Source: Bordetella avium (lineage in GTDB: Bacteria; Pseudomonadota; Gammaproteobacteria; Burkholderiales; Burkholderiaceae_B). From it: a stretch of DNA of 64,000 nucleotides. Location of the stretch: the NCBI RefSeq assembly GCF_034424645.1, contig NZ_CP139969.1:2108001-2172000 (forward strand), given 5' to 3'. The notes beneath the pieces are model-generated. The model did not search any database. It saw only the letters and a list, made by a program, of their open reading frames with translations, and had not been told where the DNA came from. Made by a program: the position numbers and the translations under genes. Every line of letters begins with the position of its first letter. The first letter of the stretch is position 1. Below, in pieces: positions 41,387-50,504 of the stretch.

Positions 41387-41803
41387 ATGACCCGCGAGAT
41401 TATCTCGGTAGAACAGGCCGCGCAGCGTCTGGCCGTTCATCCCAAAACCCTGCTGCGCTACATCCGTGAAAAACGCCTAAAGGCGACACGGATCGGCAAA
41501 TCCTATCGCATCGCCGGCGATGACCTCGATACCTTTCTGGGCAAGACCCCTGGCCCGGCCACGCCAAGGGTAACCAGTATCGTGGACCTGCCCGGCTGCA
41601 CCGCCGAATACGCCCAAGCGCTCACGCAATCCCTGCACGCCCGTCTGGCGGCGCGCGCGCCGGGCGACGATCCGGTGCGTGTCGACAGCGCCTGGGACCC
41701 GGTGCGCGGCGAACTCAAGCTCATCGTGCAGGCCAGCCTCGCCGACACCGCCGCCCTGCTGTCCGGCATTCAACATCTGATTTATGACAGGGCGCCGTCA
41801 TGA
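41387..41803 (+). CDS. Excisionase-type helix-turn-helix protein
   Basis: 138 residues. The N-terminus carries an HTH_17/excisionase domain (SVEQAAQRLAVHPKTLLRYI, then KATRIGKSYRIAGDDLDTFL). The C-terminal half is a small alpha/beta domain of unknown type (ELKLIVQASLADTAALLSGI). Its stop overlaps the start of the hydrolase gene (ATGA), so the two are translationally coupled and the protein may regulate or partner the hydrolase. Confidence 0.8.
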   Translation: MTREIISVEQAAQRLAVHPKTLLRYIREKRLKATRIGKSYRIAGDDLDTFLGKTPGPATPRVTSIVDLPGCTAEYAQALTQSLHARLAARAPGDDPVRVDSAWDPVRGELKLIVQASLADTAALLSGIQHLIYDRAPS

Positions 41804-42666
41804 GCCGCCGCATTCCCGGTTTGCCCACCCAGCGGGTGTTGGGCGCTTATCGCGCCGTGCTGGCTGACTGGCCCACACCCAATACGCGCCGCTATCTGCC
41901 CACCTGCGCCGGCCCGACCTTTGTACTCAGCTGCGGGCCGCTCGACGCCCCACCGCTTGTCCTGCTGCACGGCGCGCTCAGTAATGCGGCGAGCTGGATG
42001 TTTGACGCCAGAACATGGTCAAGCCGCTTTCGGGTCCACGTCGTGGACCTTGTCGGCGAGCCCGGCCTGAGCGCGCAAACGCAACTCCCGCTCACCGGGG
42101 ATGCCTGGGCGCGCTGGCTGGATGATGTGCTCGATGCGCTCCAGCTTGCCTCGGCCAACTTCGTAGGCCTCTCGCTAGGAGGCTTTCTTGGCCTAGACTA
42201 CGCAGCGCGACGCCCGGACCGCGTAGACAGCCTAGTACTGATCAGCCCCTGCGGCATCGGCCGCCAGCGCGCTTTTTTTCTAAAGGCGCTGCCCTATCTC
42301 ATGCTGGGCCGCTGGGGCCGCGACAGGCTGCTGACCAAGGTCATCGGGCCGCGCACCACGCCGCCGCCCGATGAGGCGCGGCCGCTGTTGAATTTGCTAA
42401 CCCTGATCCGCCAGGAGGTGTTGCCGCGCTCCTTGCGCATCCCGCGCCTTAGCGACGGGCAGCTTGCGGCTCTGCGCATGCCTGTGCGGCTCATTCTTGG
42501 CCGCAGGGACGCCTTGATCAATGCCCCGCAAGCGGCGCGCCGCATGCGAAAACTCGCACCCCATGCCGACGTTTCGCTGCTGCCCGACGCCTATCACGAC
42601 ATCCCCGATCTGTGCGACGAGGTCCTCGACTGGCTCTTGCAGAAACCGCACACCCGCCCTGCCTGA
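41800..42666 (+). CDS. Alpha/beta hydrolase
   Basis: 288 residues of the alpha/beta hydrolase fold. The oxyanion region is LLHGALSNAASW, the nucleophile elbow is FVGLSLGGFLGLDYA with Ser as nucleophile, the acid is Asp in ILGRRDALI and the base is His in DAYHDIPDL. There is no signal peptide. Family members hydrolyse esters or C-C bonds; the substrate cannot be told. It overlaps the HTH gene by four bases. Confidence 0.88.
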   Translation: MSRRIPGLPTQRVLGAYRAVLADWPTPNTRRYLPTCAGPTFVLSCGPLDAPPLVLLHGALSNAASWMFDARTWSSRFRVHVVDLVGEPGLSAQTQLPLTGDAWARWLDDVLDALQLASANFVGLSLGGFLGLDYAARRPDRVDSLVLISPCGIGRQRAFFLKALPYLMLGRWGRDRLLTKVIGPRTTPPPDEARPLLNLLTLIRQEVLPRSLRIPRLSDGQLAALRMPVRLILGRRDALINAPQAARRMRKLAPHADVSLLPDAYHDIPDLCDEVLDWLLQKPHTRPA

Positions 42667-42770
42667 CACCCTCGCCACAACGCGGGTAAGGGGAGCCTGC
42701 GCTGCGCCGCCAGAGCAAAGCCGATCTGCGTCCGACGGTCTGCGCGGCAAATGGCCCATCTCACCATCCA

Positions 42771-42796
42771 GCCCAGGGTGAATGCTCATCCTGGGC
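42771..42796 (+). terminator. Possible terminator hairpin after the hydrolase
   Basis: GCCCAGG and CCTGGGC pair around a loop that can extend with TGA/TCA. No T run follows directly, so function as an intrinsic terminator is uncertain. Confidence 0.35.
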
Positions 42797-42866
42797 GCCC
42801 TCGTTCATTTGTGGATAGCATAGGCAAGCGCGTTCCTGATTGCCTCCCCCAAACCTGAGGACTCAC

Positions 42867-43565
42867 ATGAACTGGTTCGATGCCTTTGACTCGCTGGGAC
42901 ATTATCTCTTTCTGGCGCTCAAGCTGCTGGTGGGGCTGCTGATCATCGTCACCAACATGAACCTGACCGGCAAAACCAAACTCTCGCAGATGAACGCCAT
43001 CGACCTCGTCGGCAATTTTATTCTGGGCGGCGTTGTCGGCGGCATCATCTACAACGGCGATATCTCTTTTGTGACCTATATCGTTTGCCTGCTGATCGGC
43101 ATCGGCCTCATCGATTTATTCAACTATCTGATCGCCAAAACGAATTTCTTCCGCGCCTTCGCTGTGGGCAGTCCCATCACCCTGATTGCCGACAGCAAGT
43201 TCTGCGTCGATGTCATCAACAACAAACGCAACAAGATAGACCTGCCCAGCATCGCCAGCCTGTTGCGCAGTAGCGGTCATTTCTCGTTCTCCAATGTGGA
43301 TTTCCTACAGATCGAGCCGGGCGGGCAGCTCACCATCGTCGAGAAAGAAAACGCCCGTCCGCGGCCAGCCTCCATCATCCTCATGAACGGAGTGATCTTT
43401 TCAGAGCTGCTGAAGAACCTACACAGATCCGATGACTGGCTGCGTCAGCATTTGCAGCAAGCCGGCCTATCGGAGCTACAGGAGATCTTTCTGGTCGAAT
43501 GGTGGAACGACCGGCTCACCATCGTGATGTGCGACGGCACAATACGCACGCAAACCGCGATCTGA
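42867..43565 (+). CDS. DUF421 membrane protein (YetF/YrbG-like)
   Basis: 232 residues. Three membrane helices (LFLALKLLVGLLIIVTNMN, LVGNFILGGVVGGIIY, YIVCLLIGIGLIDLFNYLI) precede a cytoplasmic DUF421-type domain with the LIADSKFCVDVIN and SLLRSSGHFSFSNVDFLQIE stretches. YetF-like proteins are linked to cell envelope or sporulation stress in other bacteria; the role here is unknown. ATG at 42867 has TGAGGA upstream. Confidence 0.87.
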   Translation: MNWFDAFDSLGHYLFLALKLLVGLLIIVTNMNLTGKTKLSQMNAIDLVGNFILGGVVGGIIYNGDISFVTYIVCLLIGIGLIDLFNYLIAKTNFFRAFAVGSPITLIADSKFCVDVINNKRNKIDLPSIASLLRSSGHFSFSNVDFLQIEPGGQLTIVEKENARPRPASIILMNGVIFSELLKNLHRSDDWLRQHLQQAGLSELQEIFLVEWWNDRLTIVMCDGTIRTQTAI

Positions 43566-43591
43566 AAACCTGCCCTTGCGTGAAACGCGGG

Positions 43592-43624
43592 CGGCTCCCC
43601 CTGCCAGAAACGCAGGGGGAGCCG
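43592..43624. terminator. Strong hairpin between convergent genes
   Basis: A perfect 13-bp stem (CGGCTCCCCCTGC / GCAGGGGGAGCCG) with a 7-base loop lies between the ends of the DUF421 and helicase genes. No T run follows on either side. It may act as a bidirectional transcript end or mRNA 3' structure. Confidence 0.5.
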
Positions 43625-43645
43625 TACCAGCGGATAGCGGACAGC

Positions 43646-46600
43646 TCAAGCCGACAGTAAAGCCAAGGCCTCATCAAACTCGGCATCACCGTCTGTGCCA
43701 GGCTCAACGCCTTGTTCCGCCATCCCCTGAACCACACGGTGATCCGTATGGATGCTGCGCACGACGCCATCGCCACAACTGGGGTGAATCTCCAAACGGG
43801 CCAGGGTGTCGAGCAGGTCCGCAACGACCTCATCGCGATGCCTCACGAACGTCGAGGCGAACGAGCGCCAGAACGTCCAGCCCGCCCGCTCGAGAATGCG
43901 TTGACGGCGCATATCGCTCTCCCATTGCTCGGGGCCGTGGTAGCGGTCACCGTCACACTCGATAGCCAGACGGCTGTCGTTGTCCCCCTCAACCACCATA
44001 TCGATGCGATAAGCCCCCACTGGCACCTGAGGAATGACGCGATAGCCCTTTTCAGTGAGCAAGTCGTAAACCTCGCGTTCAAAGCCCGATTCGCATTTTT
44101 CACGATGGGAGGCCAGGTCCTGCTCGTTTTGCAGAAATGGCGCCTGGAAGTGCTGAATCAGCCGCGCCCGCAGCACATCCGATGGCCGCAAATCGTCCAG
44201 CTCCACACTGCGCACCAGGTACATCCGGTCGCGGGCCCGCGAGGCCGCCACATTGAAGCGCTGCTCTGCGCCCACCTGCGTCTGAGGATGAGCATCATCG
44301 GGCGAGACAATCATCGACAGGAACATGATGTCGCGTTCTTTGCCCTGGAAGTTTCGCGCATCTCCGCAGGTAATCTGATACTGAGTGACCACCTCTTCGC
44401 CCAGCTCCTCCGTCAGGCGCTGCATGATATGCAGGGCCTGTTTGTTACCGATGAGCGAGACAACGCCGATAGTGCGTCCGGCCAATTGCGGGTTGGCGAC
44501 GATGGCCTTGATCTCGGCCACGATGAAATTGGCTTCGGCCACATTCAGCTCGCCCCGCTTGACGCCGTCCTCGACATAGACATCGATCAAAGGCGGGTCC
44601 AAGCGCTCAGACCGCGTGGGCATGCGCAAAGGGCGCAACTCGTGGCCATAGAACTCGCGTTTGGAGTACTCGATGATAGGCGCTACGCTGCGAAAATGCT
44701 CGCGCAACATGACCGCGCTGCTGGAAAACACCACTTTAAAGAGGTCATAGATCGAGCGATCCGGTGTCATTTGCGGAGCGAAAATTCTCACCTGATTGCT
44801 CAGGAAACGCTCAAGCAGCGCCTTGATTTTGCTCTCTTCCAGCCCGACGCCTTCCGGCGACACCTGCTTGTCGTCGCCCACCACCAAAATCTTCTTGGCC
44901 CGCATGATAGCGGGCAGCGCGCTCAGGTCAGACTGGGAGGCCTCATCAATAATCACCAGGTCAAAATCACCGAAAATCGCCGGCAAGGATTCCGACACAC
45001 GGTAATGCGGCATGATCCAGCAAGGAATGGCCTTATTGGCCCCTGCGGCCGCGTTACGCGCATCCTGCCGGAAACGCCCGGCGCGCACCCCAGTGCCGGT
45101 TTTGCCGATCTTCTTGATTGCGTTGCGGTAGGCCTCTAGGGCCGAACGCACATCGGGCGTCGCGCTCTCTGTCAGCTTGAGCCAGGTACGGGCGCTGACC
45201 GCCTGCTGGTAGCGGGCGGACAGGTCTTTTTCCAGCTCGCCACGCAAGAGGCTCAGACGCTTGAGTTCGGCACGGCCATCCGTCTTTTCAATGAAATTCG
45301 CCAGACGGCGCACACGCCATACGGCAGCCCAGTCATCCGGCAGCAGCGCATCATGCGTCGGTGCTGCGGGTTCGGTACGCAGCCTGGCGGCCCACTGTGG
45401 CGCGCCGCATTGCTCGATCTTGGCCGTAGCCTCGGCAATCATCGTCAGGTCTTGCGCCAAAGCATGCGCTCGATGCAACTGCGCCATCAGATCGCTCCAG
45501 CGCTGCTGCATCACAGCATCCGTCAGCGTGGCCGAGCCGAACTCCGTATTCACAAAATCACGCAATCTCCCGGACACCTCGCCAGTGCAAGCATCCAGCG
45601 CCTGGATCAGAGCTTCCTTGATCTTTGCGGCATCGGAGAGACGGTGCTTGAGCAAATGCTGCCGCAGAATGCCGCTGGCCTCTGTGATCATGTCCGAAGC
45701 CAAAGGCTGCTGGCCCGCCTTATCCCAGGTGGGGATGAGCGTCTGCAAGGCATCAATCAGGCTGCGCTCCAAGGCGCGGCTTTCTTGCAGCTTATCAATC
45801 AGCGCGAGCGCTCGCTCCATCCCGCCCAACTGATTGCAGCTTGGCAATGGGATTTCCTGGGCCAGGGTATTCCAGCGACTCAGCAGTTTTCTGACCGCTG
45901 TAAGGTGTGCCAGATGGGCCCTCACCAACACCCAGTCCTGTTCGCTGCCGGGTTTGCTGCCAAGCACCGTCACAGCATCGAGCTGGCGCTTTTCTTCCGA
46001 TTTGCCGAACATACCCGCCAGACCAAACGCTTTGCGGCCCGCCGCCAGGTTCTCAACGGCCTTGCACAGCTCGACATTGACCTCCATCCCATCCGGGCAG
46101 GCAACCGGCCGGATCAAAAACTGTTTGTGCGCGCTGATAGCGGCCAGCACGTCGGTGCGAAGGCTTATGAACAGATCCAACATGTCGCTGCGCGGGTGTT
46201 TACGCAGGTAAGTCTGAAGATCCTTGGCCCAGGGTGTGCACTCGTCCTCGATATCGCGCAACCGCTGGTGCAAAGCACCCAGTTGCCCGAGCGTCGTCTC
46301 CGCCAAAGCGATGTTGTAGCCGGCACTCAGCGCGGGCACCTCCCCTGCCGCTTCCTTGGCCTTTAATTCGGCGTACAAACGCAGATCCTGATTGGCCTGA
46401 TACAAGCGCGCCGGCGCCGGAAACGCGGCCTCATCGGCCAACTGCGCCCCCAGGTATCCAATATCGCTCCCTAAGCGCAAACGGGCGGAACGCAGCGCCG
46501 CCACCAGATCGTTGCCAAACACCGGCGCGCAAGCAGGCTCGATGGTGAGCGCATCCGGAAACCAATCTGCCTGCGCGCCGAATCTGGCCACTTCCTCTGC

Positions 46601-48292
46601 CACCTCGAGCGGACTGAGCAACTGCCCGTCCAGATCGAGCTTTTCCAGATTGATACGGGCCCATTTGGCAATATCACGGTCGATACGTGACAGGCGCTCA
46701 TGCGTCGCATCGATTTCCCGGTCATAGGTTTCGATGTCTTGCCTGTACTGATGCCGGTCAATGCGAGTGACCTCGGCAGCGATTTTGCTGATCGCAGAAT
46801 CAAACTGGCGCATGCCATCGGCCTCGCTGGCGAGCAGGCTGATCGCCAGCGGCCGGATCGCCTCGGGCAGCTTCTCCTGAAGCACGGCCAGCGCCGGGTC
46901 CTTCATAGAGGTCACCAACACCCGCTTGCCGCAAGCCAGGTAATGGCAAATGACGTTGGCAATGGTGTGCGTCTTGCCCGTACCCGGCGGGCCCTGAACG
47001 ACAACGCCATCATGCACGTCGAGCATTTGCACGATCTGCACCTGCTCATCGTTATAGGCCTTGGGAAAATAAAGTTCAGCAGGCTGGCGGCGGCCGGCCT
47101 CCCCGCCGCTTCCCGACACAGCGGCCAGGCCGCGATAGGCGGGCAATTCGACATCCTCTAGCTCGCTCGAAGGTTCGACGAACAGCGCTCGCAACGCTCC
47201 CGGCAGCGCTTGGGGCGCCGACGCATTCTCCAAGACTCTGGCAAAGCGGCTCAAATCCTGAACCATCAGGTTAGCGGCGCGCGGCCGGGCGACGAGCGCC
47301 CAGGTGTCGGTGACCGCCAGAGTCGGGCCGGCTTTCGGCAGCTTTCTGTCAGTGGGCGCTTCGGGCAAGTCGGGCTGATAGGCACCCGTCGCATCCAACA
47401 TCGATGTTGCAGAACGCAGCAAACCGTCAAAGGTTTCCGGACTGCCCGGATGGATAAAGACCCCTTCGGTCAGATAGGCCTTGGCCACCTCTTCCAACGC
47501 CGCGACGCCAGGGTTGTCCAGAGCGGCGAACAGCTCCAACTCCAGGCGCGGGTCCGAAGCGCAAGGGCGGACCTCCAGCGCCATCGTACGATCGTCCAGG
47601 CTCAGCTCAACCGCCTTGGTGATCAGCGGATAGGTAATCGTGGCGCTATCCTGCTTCTGCACCGCCATGCCTATGCCCCACACCAGCTCCAGCGAGGCAT
47701 CGAGCAGATTCCCCTGCAGGGTCTGCGACAGCATGAACATATCTTTGTAAAGCGCGATGCTCTTGCGGACTTCCTTTTCCTGCCTGGCCCAGGCTCGCCA
47801 CTCATCCGCGAGGTACTGCTTGAGCATGGCCGCCAGACTCGGCTCACCCTGGGCCTGCAGCCAATCCTCATACTCCGCCAGCGTGATCGGCGCCTTGGGC
47901 GCCGCCTTGGCGATCGCTGTGGATTCCACCGCCAGCACAAGCGCCGCAGGCGGCTCGCGCAGCCCCTGCTCGATCAAGTATTGCTCATCCAGCCCGGCCT
48001 TCAACACCGGCTCCGTGAGGGGGTTGCGCGCCAACTCGACCCAGGCCGCCAGATGCGGATTGGCCGGCATGGGCGGCATGCTCTCATGCAAACGCTCGAC
48101 CCTGAGCCAGGGCTCGTCGTCATCGTCGGTCGAGGCCATATTGAAAGAGACCCCGGGCAGCCCCAGGATCTGATCCTCGAGCCTCGCAAACGCTTTGTGC
48201 TGCGCTATGTTCTGGGCCGGAGTCTTTTTGATCAAGACTGTTTGCTTGGCGTATTCAATCATCGCCAGCAGGCGTTCAACTTCAAACTTCAT
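43646..48292 (-). CDS. Large SF1 helicase with C-terminal Vsr/DUF559-like nuclease (Hhe-like)
   Basis: 1548 residues, apparently a one-gene system. The N-terminal 400 residues are of unknown fold. A superfamily 1 helicase follows: Walker A GPPGTGKTH near residue 434, a long coiled insert (about 520-1060), Walker B VIIDEASQSD near 1116, VVGDDKQVSP, ARNFQGKERDIMFLSMI and RFNVAASRARDRMYLV. A PD-(D/E)xK-type endonuclease of the REase_MTES_1575/Vsr group occupies about 1400-1480 (VPVGAYRIDMVVEG, LAIECDGDRYHG, ERAGWTFWRSF). Helicase-nuclease fusions of this kind include anti-phage systems such as Hhe; that role is inferred. No partner gene is adjacent. The start has AAGGA ten bases upstream. Confidence 0.88.
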   Translation of the reverse strand: MKFEVERLLAMIEYAKQTVLIKKTPAQNIAQHKAFARLEDQILGLPGVSFNMASTDDDDEPWLRVERLHESMPPMPANPHLAAWVELARNPLTEPVLKAGLDEQYLIEQGLREPPAALVLAVESTAIAKAAPKAPITLAEYEDWLQAQGEPSLAAMLKQYLADEWRAWARQEKEVRKSIALYKDMFMLSQTLQGNLLDASLELVWGIGMAVQKQDSATITYPLITKAVELSLDDRTMALEVRPCASDPRLELELFAALDNPGVAALEEVAKAYLTEGVFIHPGSPETFDGLLRSATSMLDATGAYQPDLPEAPTDRKLPKAGPTLAVTDTWALVARPRAANLMVQDLSRFARVLENASAPQALPGALRALFVEPSSELEDVELPAYRGLAAVSGSGGEAGRRQPAELYFPKAYNDEQVQIVQMLDVHDGVVVQGPPGTGKTHTIANVICHYLACGKRVLVTSMKDPALAVLQEKLPEAIRPLAISLLASEADGMRQFDSAISKIAAEVTRIDRHQYRQDIETYDREIDATHERLSRIDRDIAKWARINLEKLDLDGQLLSPLEVAEEVARFGAQADWFPDALTIEPACAPVFGNDLVAALRSARLRLGSDIGYLGAQLADEAAFPAPARLYQANQDLRLYAELKAKEAAGEVPALSAGYNIALAETTLGQLGALHQRLRDIEDECTPWAKDLQTYLRKHPRSDMLDLFISLRTDVLAAISAHKQFLIRPVACPDGMEVNVELCKAVENLAAGRKAFGLAGMFGKSEEKRQLDAVTVLGSKPGSEQDWVLVRAHLAHLTAVRKLLSRWNTLAQEIPLPSCNQLGGMERALALIDKLQESRALERSLIDALQTLIPTWDKAGQQPLASDMITEASGILRQHLLKHRLSDAAKIKEALIQALDACTGEVSGRLRDFVNTEFGSATLTDAVMQQRWSDLMAQLHRAHALAQDLTMIAEATAKIEQCGAPQWAARLRTEPAAPTHDALLPDDWAAVWRVRRLANFIEKTDGRAELKRLSLLRGELEKDLSARYQQAVSARTWLKLTESATPDVRSALEAYRNAIKKIGKTGTGVRAGRFRQDARNAAAGANKAIPCWIMPHYRVSESLPAIFGDFDLVIIDEASQSDLSALPAIMRAKKILVVGDDKQVSPEGVGLEESKIKALLERFLSNQVRIFAPQMTPDRSIYDLFKVVFSSSAVMLREHFRSVAPIIEYSKREFYGHELRPLRMPTRSERLDPPLIDVYVEDGVKRGELNVAEANFIVAEIKAIVANPQLAGRTIGVVSLIGNKQALHIMQRLTEELGEEVVTQYQITCGDARNFQGKERDIMFLSMIVSPDDAHPQTQVGAEQRFNVAASRARDRMYLVRSVELDDLRPSDVLRARLIQHFQAPFLQNEQDLASHREKCESGFEREVYDLLTEKGYRVIPQVPVGAYRIDMVVEGDNDSRLAIECDGDRYHGPEQWESDMRRQRILERAGWTFWRSFASTFVRHRDEVVADLLDTLARLEIHPSCGDGVVRSIHTDHRVVQGMAEQGVEPGTDGDAEFDEALALLSA

Positions 48293-48608
48293 TCTTATTC
48301 AATCCTTACCGGGCCAGCACCAGATAGGCGATGAGTGCAACGATGGCCCAAGCAACAAGCCATGGACCGGCGGGCCGTGCAGGCGTTCGCCTGCTTTCAA
48401 CTGGGTTCTCAGCACACCATACCGGTACACCGCTGCATAGCCTGTCCGGAAAGAGAGCCAAGAAAGATAGGGAGTCACGCCATCAAGCGTGGAGACAAAA
48501 CTAACCGCGTCGCCATGCGCGCATTCAACACTCAGCCGCTCGGACTTGTGCTCAGCGCACTCATGGGATCGGGGACACGATGCGCGCCTGGCAAGCGCGG
48601 CAGCGCTC

Positions 48609-48779
48609 TTACCCGTGCGCGCGGCGATTTGCCGTTCTGCCTTTAGAAGCGCCCTTGGGATGCTCGCGGTGAACCTGCGCTCTGTCCAGCGTTTCCCGGA
48701 GAGACAAATCATCCCGCCCCTTCTTGAAGACACCTTCCAGCGCCAAGATGTCCAGCCTGAAGTGAAGGCGCTTTACCAT
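48609..48779 (-). CDS. Possible small ORF upstream of the helicase
   Basis: 56 codons, MVKRLHFRLDILALEGVFKK at the start, basic C-terminus (KGASKGRTANRRAHG). It lies 26 bases downstream of a perfect minus-strand TATAAT. It could be a small DNA-binding protein or chance. No ribosome site is visible and I do not recognise a family. Confidence 0.25.
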   Translation of the reverse strand: MVKRLHFRLDILALEGVFKKGRDDLSLRETLDRAQVHREHPKGASKGRTANRRAHG

Positions 48780-48791
48780 TTTTGATTAGCC

Positions 48792-48815
48792 AACAATGTT
48801 TATGATTATATTGTT
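48792..48815 (-). promoter_or_regulatory. AT-rich promoter patch with inverted repeat
   Basis: AACAAT (48792-48797) and ATTGTT (48810-48815) form an inverted repeat around a minus-strand TATAAT (48805-48810). It lies about 510 bases upstream of the helicase start and may drive the small frame and the helicase. No good -35 is visible at 17 bases. Confidence 0.35.
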
Positions 48816-49177
48816 AAAACCTATCCTTTTTCCTCAAAACCGGCCTGAATAGTCGAGGCCTGATCGGCGCCAGCGGCCAGGAGCGGCAGATACCGCCACC
48901 CGAACCCGCTATTCATACTCGGCGAGCCAAACGATCGCGGCCGCATCAGCGCTTCTGGGCTTCATACGATCTGCATGCCTGAAATACAGACAAGCGAAAG
49001 CAGCGGCGGCTTGGGGGTTTTCGCGGTTTTCGAATCGCATCAGCGGATGGGCAAGTGCTGCGCAAAACGTCTACGCCGCAGAGCTGGCCGATAAAAAAAG
49101 CCGCTATGGCAGAATCACGGCTGACGGTCCCGCCCTGCCGCGGGCCTGCCAAGCGTTACCCACAAGCCCGGGCCGAT

Positions 49178-50494
49178 ATGACATTTCATGGCAAGACCGT
49201 AGCGGAGATCTTCGATTGTGTGCGCACTCTGGCGCATAGCGGTCGATTACCAGCAGGCGCCTCTCTGCCCCCTGTACGCGAACTGGCCGCCACACTCGGC
49301 GTCAATCGCAACACCGTGGCGGCAGCCTATCGGCGCCTGGTCCTGGCCGGGCTCGCCCAGACCCAGGGGCGTCTGGGCACGCTGATTCGTGATGCCCGCA
49401 GCGCTGGCGAACAAGAGGGCGCGCAGGCCGATTCCCCCCTCATCGATCTGGCCAGCGGCAACCCCAATCCCTGCTGGCTGCCCGACCCGCGTGCCGCCCT
49501 GCCCGCTTACCGGCCGCGCCTCTATGGGGAGGCCACACTCAACCCCGGACTGCGTGACTATCTTCAAACCTGGTTTAGCCCCGACTGTCCGCCCGACTTC
49601 GAGATAGACCTCGCTCACGGCGCCGTCGACGCCATAGAGCGCCTGCTCGGCGCCTACCTGGTGGCTGGCGACAAAGTCGCCGTTGAAAACCCCTGTTTTC
49701 TGAGCAGCATCAACACCTTGCGTACGCTCGGACTTCAAGCGCTAAGCGTGCCGGTCGATCGTCAAGGCATGGCCACGAGTGCGCTGCAAACTGCGCTGGC
49801 CAAAGGCGCCCGGGCGGTCATCCTCACGCCGCGCGCCCACAACCCCACCGCTTGCAGCATGAGTGAGTCACGCGCCCGTGAAGTGTCGCGGCTGCTCGCT
49901 CGCCATCCCGATGTACTGCTCATCATCGACGACCACTTCGCACTACTCTCACGATCCCCCTATTACTCGGCGCTGCCACGCCGGGCCGGCCGCTGGGCCC
50001 TGGTACGCTCTTTCAGCAAGGCGCTCGGCCCGGACCTTCGCATGGCGGCCATCGCCAGCGATCCGTCCACCTCGGCGCAATTACGGCTGCGCCTGGCCAG
50101 CGGGACCAACTGGGTCAGCCATCTGCTACAAGACATGGCAGAAACCGCCCTCACACATCCCGAAAGCATCCGCCAATTGAGCGCGGCGCGCGCCGACTAT
50201 CAGCAACGGCGGCAAACGCTTGAAGCCGCCTTGCGCAATCAAGGCATTAGCTTTCTCGCCCATGGTGATGGCCTTAACCTGTGGGTCCCCTTGCCGGCAC
50301 AAGACCTGGACGTCGCCCAGGACCTGGCCCGCCAGGGTTGGCTGCTGCGCCACGGGCAGGCGTTCTCTGTGCAAGCGCCGGTACAGGGTTTGCGCATCAC
50401 GCTGTCTACGCTGCTGCCTGCGCAATGCGAACAACTGGCCAGAGATTTACATCGCAGCCTTGCCGCACGCGGCCTGCTCAATGAGGCCTCGTGA
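49178..50494 (+). CDS. ptsJ: PtsJ-like MocR-family regulator
   Basis: 438 residues. It starts MTFHGKTVAEIFDCVRTLAH, like E. coli PtsJ, with the GntR helix LAATLGVNRNTVAAAYRRLV and a fold-type I aminotransferase domain (NPCWLPDP near the start, RSFSKALGPDLRMAAIASDP around the PLP lysine). PtsJ represses pdxK in response to PLP. It is convergent with pdxY and yggS, which makes control of vitamin B6 salvage likely. ATG at 49178 is chosen by homology; the frame stays open to 49055. Confidence 0.9.
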   Translation: MTFHGKTVAEIFDCVRTLAHSGRLPAGASLPPVRELAATLGVNRNTVAAAYRRLVLAGLAQTQGRLGTLIRDARSAGEQEGAQADSPLIDLASGNPNPCWLPDPRAALPAYRPRLYGEATLNPGLRDYLQTWFSPDCPPDFEIDLAHGAVDAIERLLGAYLVAGDKVAVENPCFLSSINTLRTLGLQALSVPVDRQGMATSALQTALAKGARAVILTPRAHNPTACSMSESRAREVSRLLARHPDVLLIIDDHFALLSRSPYYSALPRRAGRWALVRSFSKALGPDLRMAAIASDPSTSAQLRLRLASGTNWVSHLLQDMAETALTHPESIRQLSAARADYQQRRQTLEAALRNQGISFLAHGDGLNLWVPLPAQDLDVAQDLARQGWLLRHGQAFSVQAPVQGLRITLSTLLPAQCEQLARDLHRSLAARGLLNEAS

Positions 50495-50504
50495 ACACGG
50501 CGCG

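Larger units (their letters stand above)
48293..49177. other. Long gene-poor gap upstream of the helicase
   Basis: About 885 bases between the divergent helicase and ptsJ-like genes, including an AT-rich patch at 48780-48840. I see no confident gene. Two small minus-strand frames are listed separately or noted: 48609-48779 (56 residues) and 48909-49040 (43 residues, MRFENRENPQ..., ending WLAEYE). The gap may hold decayed genes and the helicase leader. Confidence 0.5.

Noticed and set aside
43712-45139. 475-codon plus-strand frame
   Set aside because: Antisense to the helicase-nuclease gene, with no motif of its own.
47210-48334. 374-codon plus-strand frame
   Set aside because: Antisense to the N-terminal part of the helicase gene; Arg/Gln-rich shadow composition.
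48299-48733. 144-codon minus-strand frame directly upstream of the helicase
   Set aside because: No motif, no ribosome site and a frame-mixed look with the 48609-48779 frame; too weak to call a gene.
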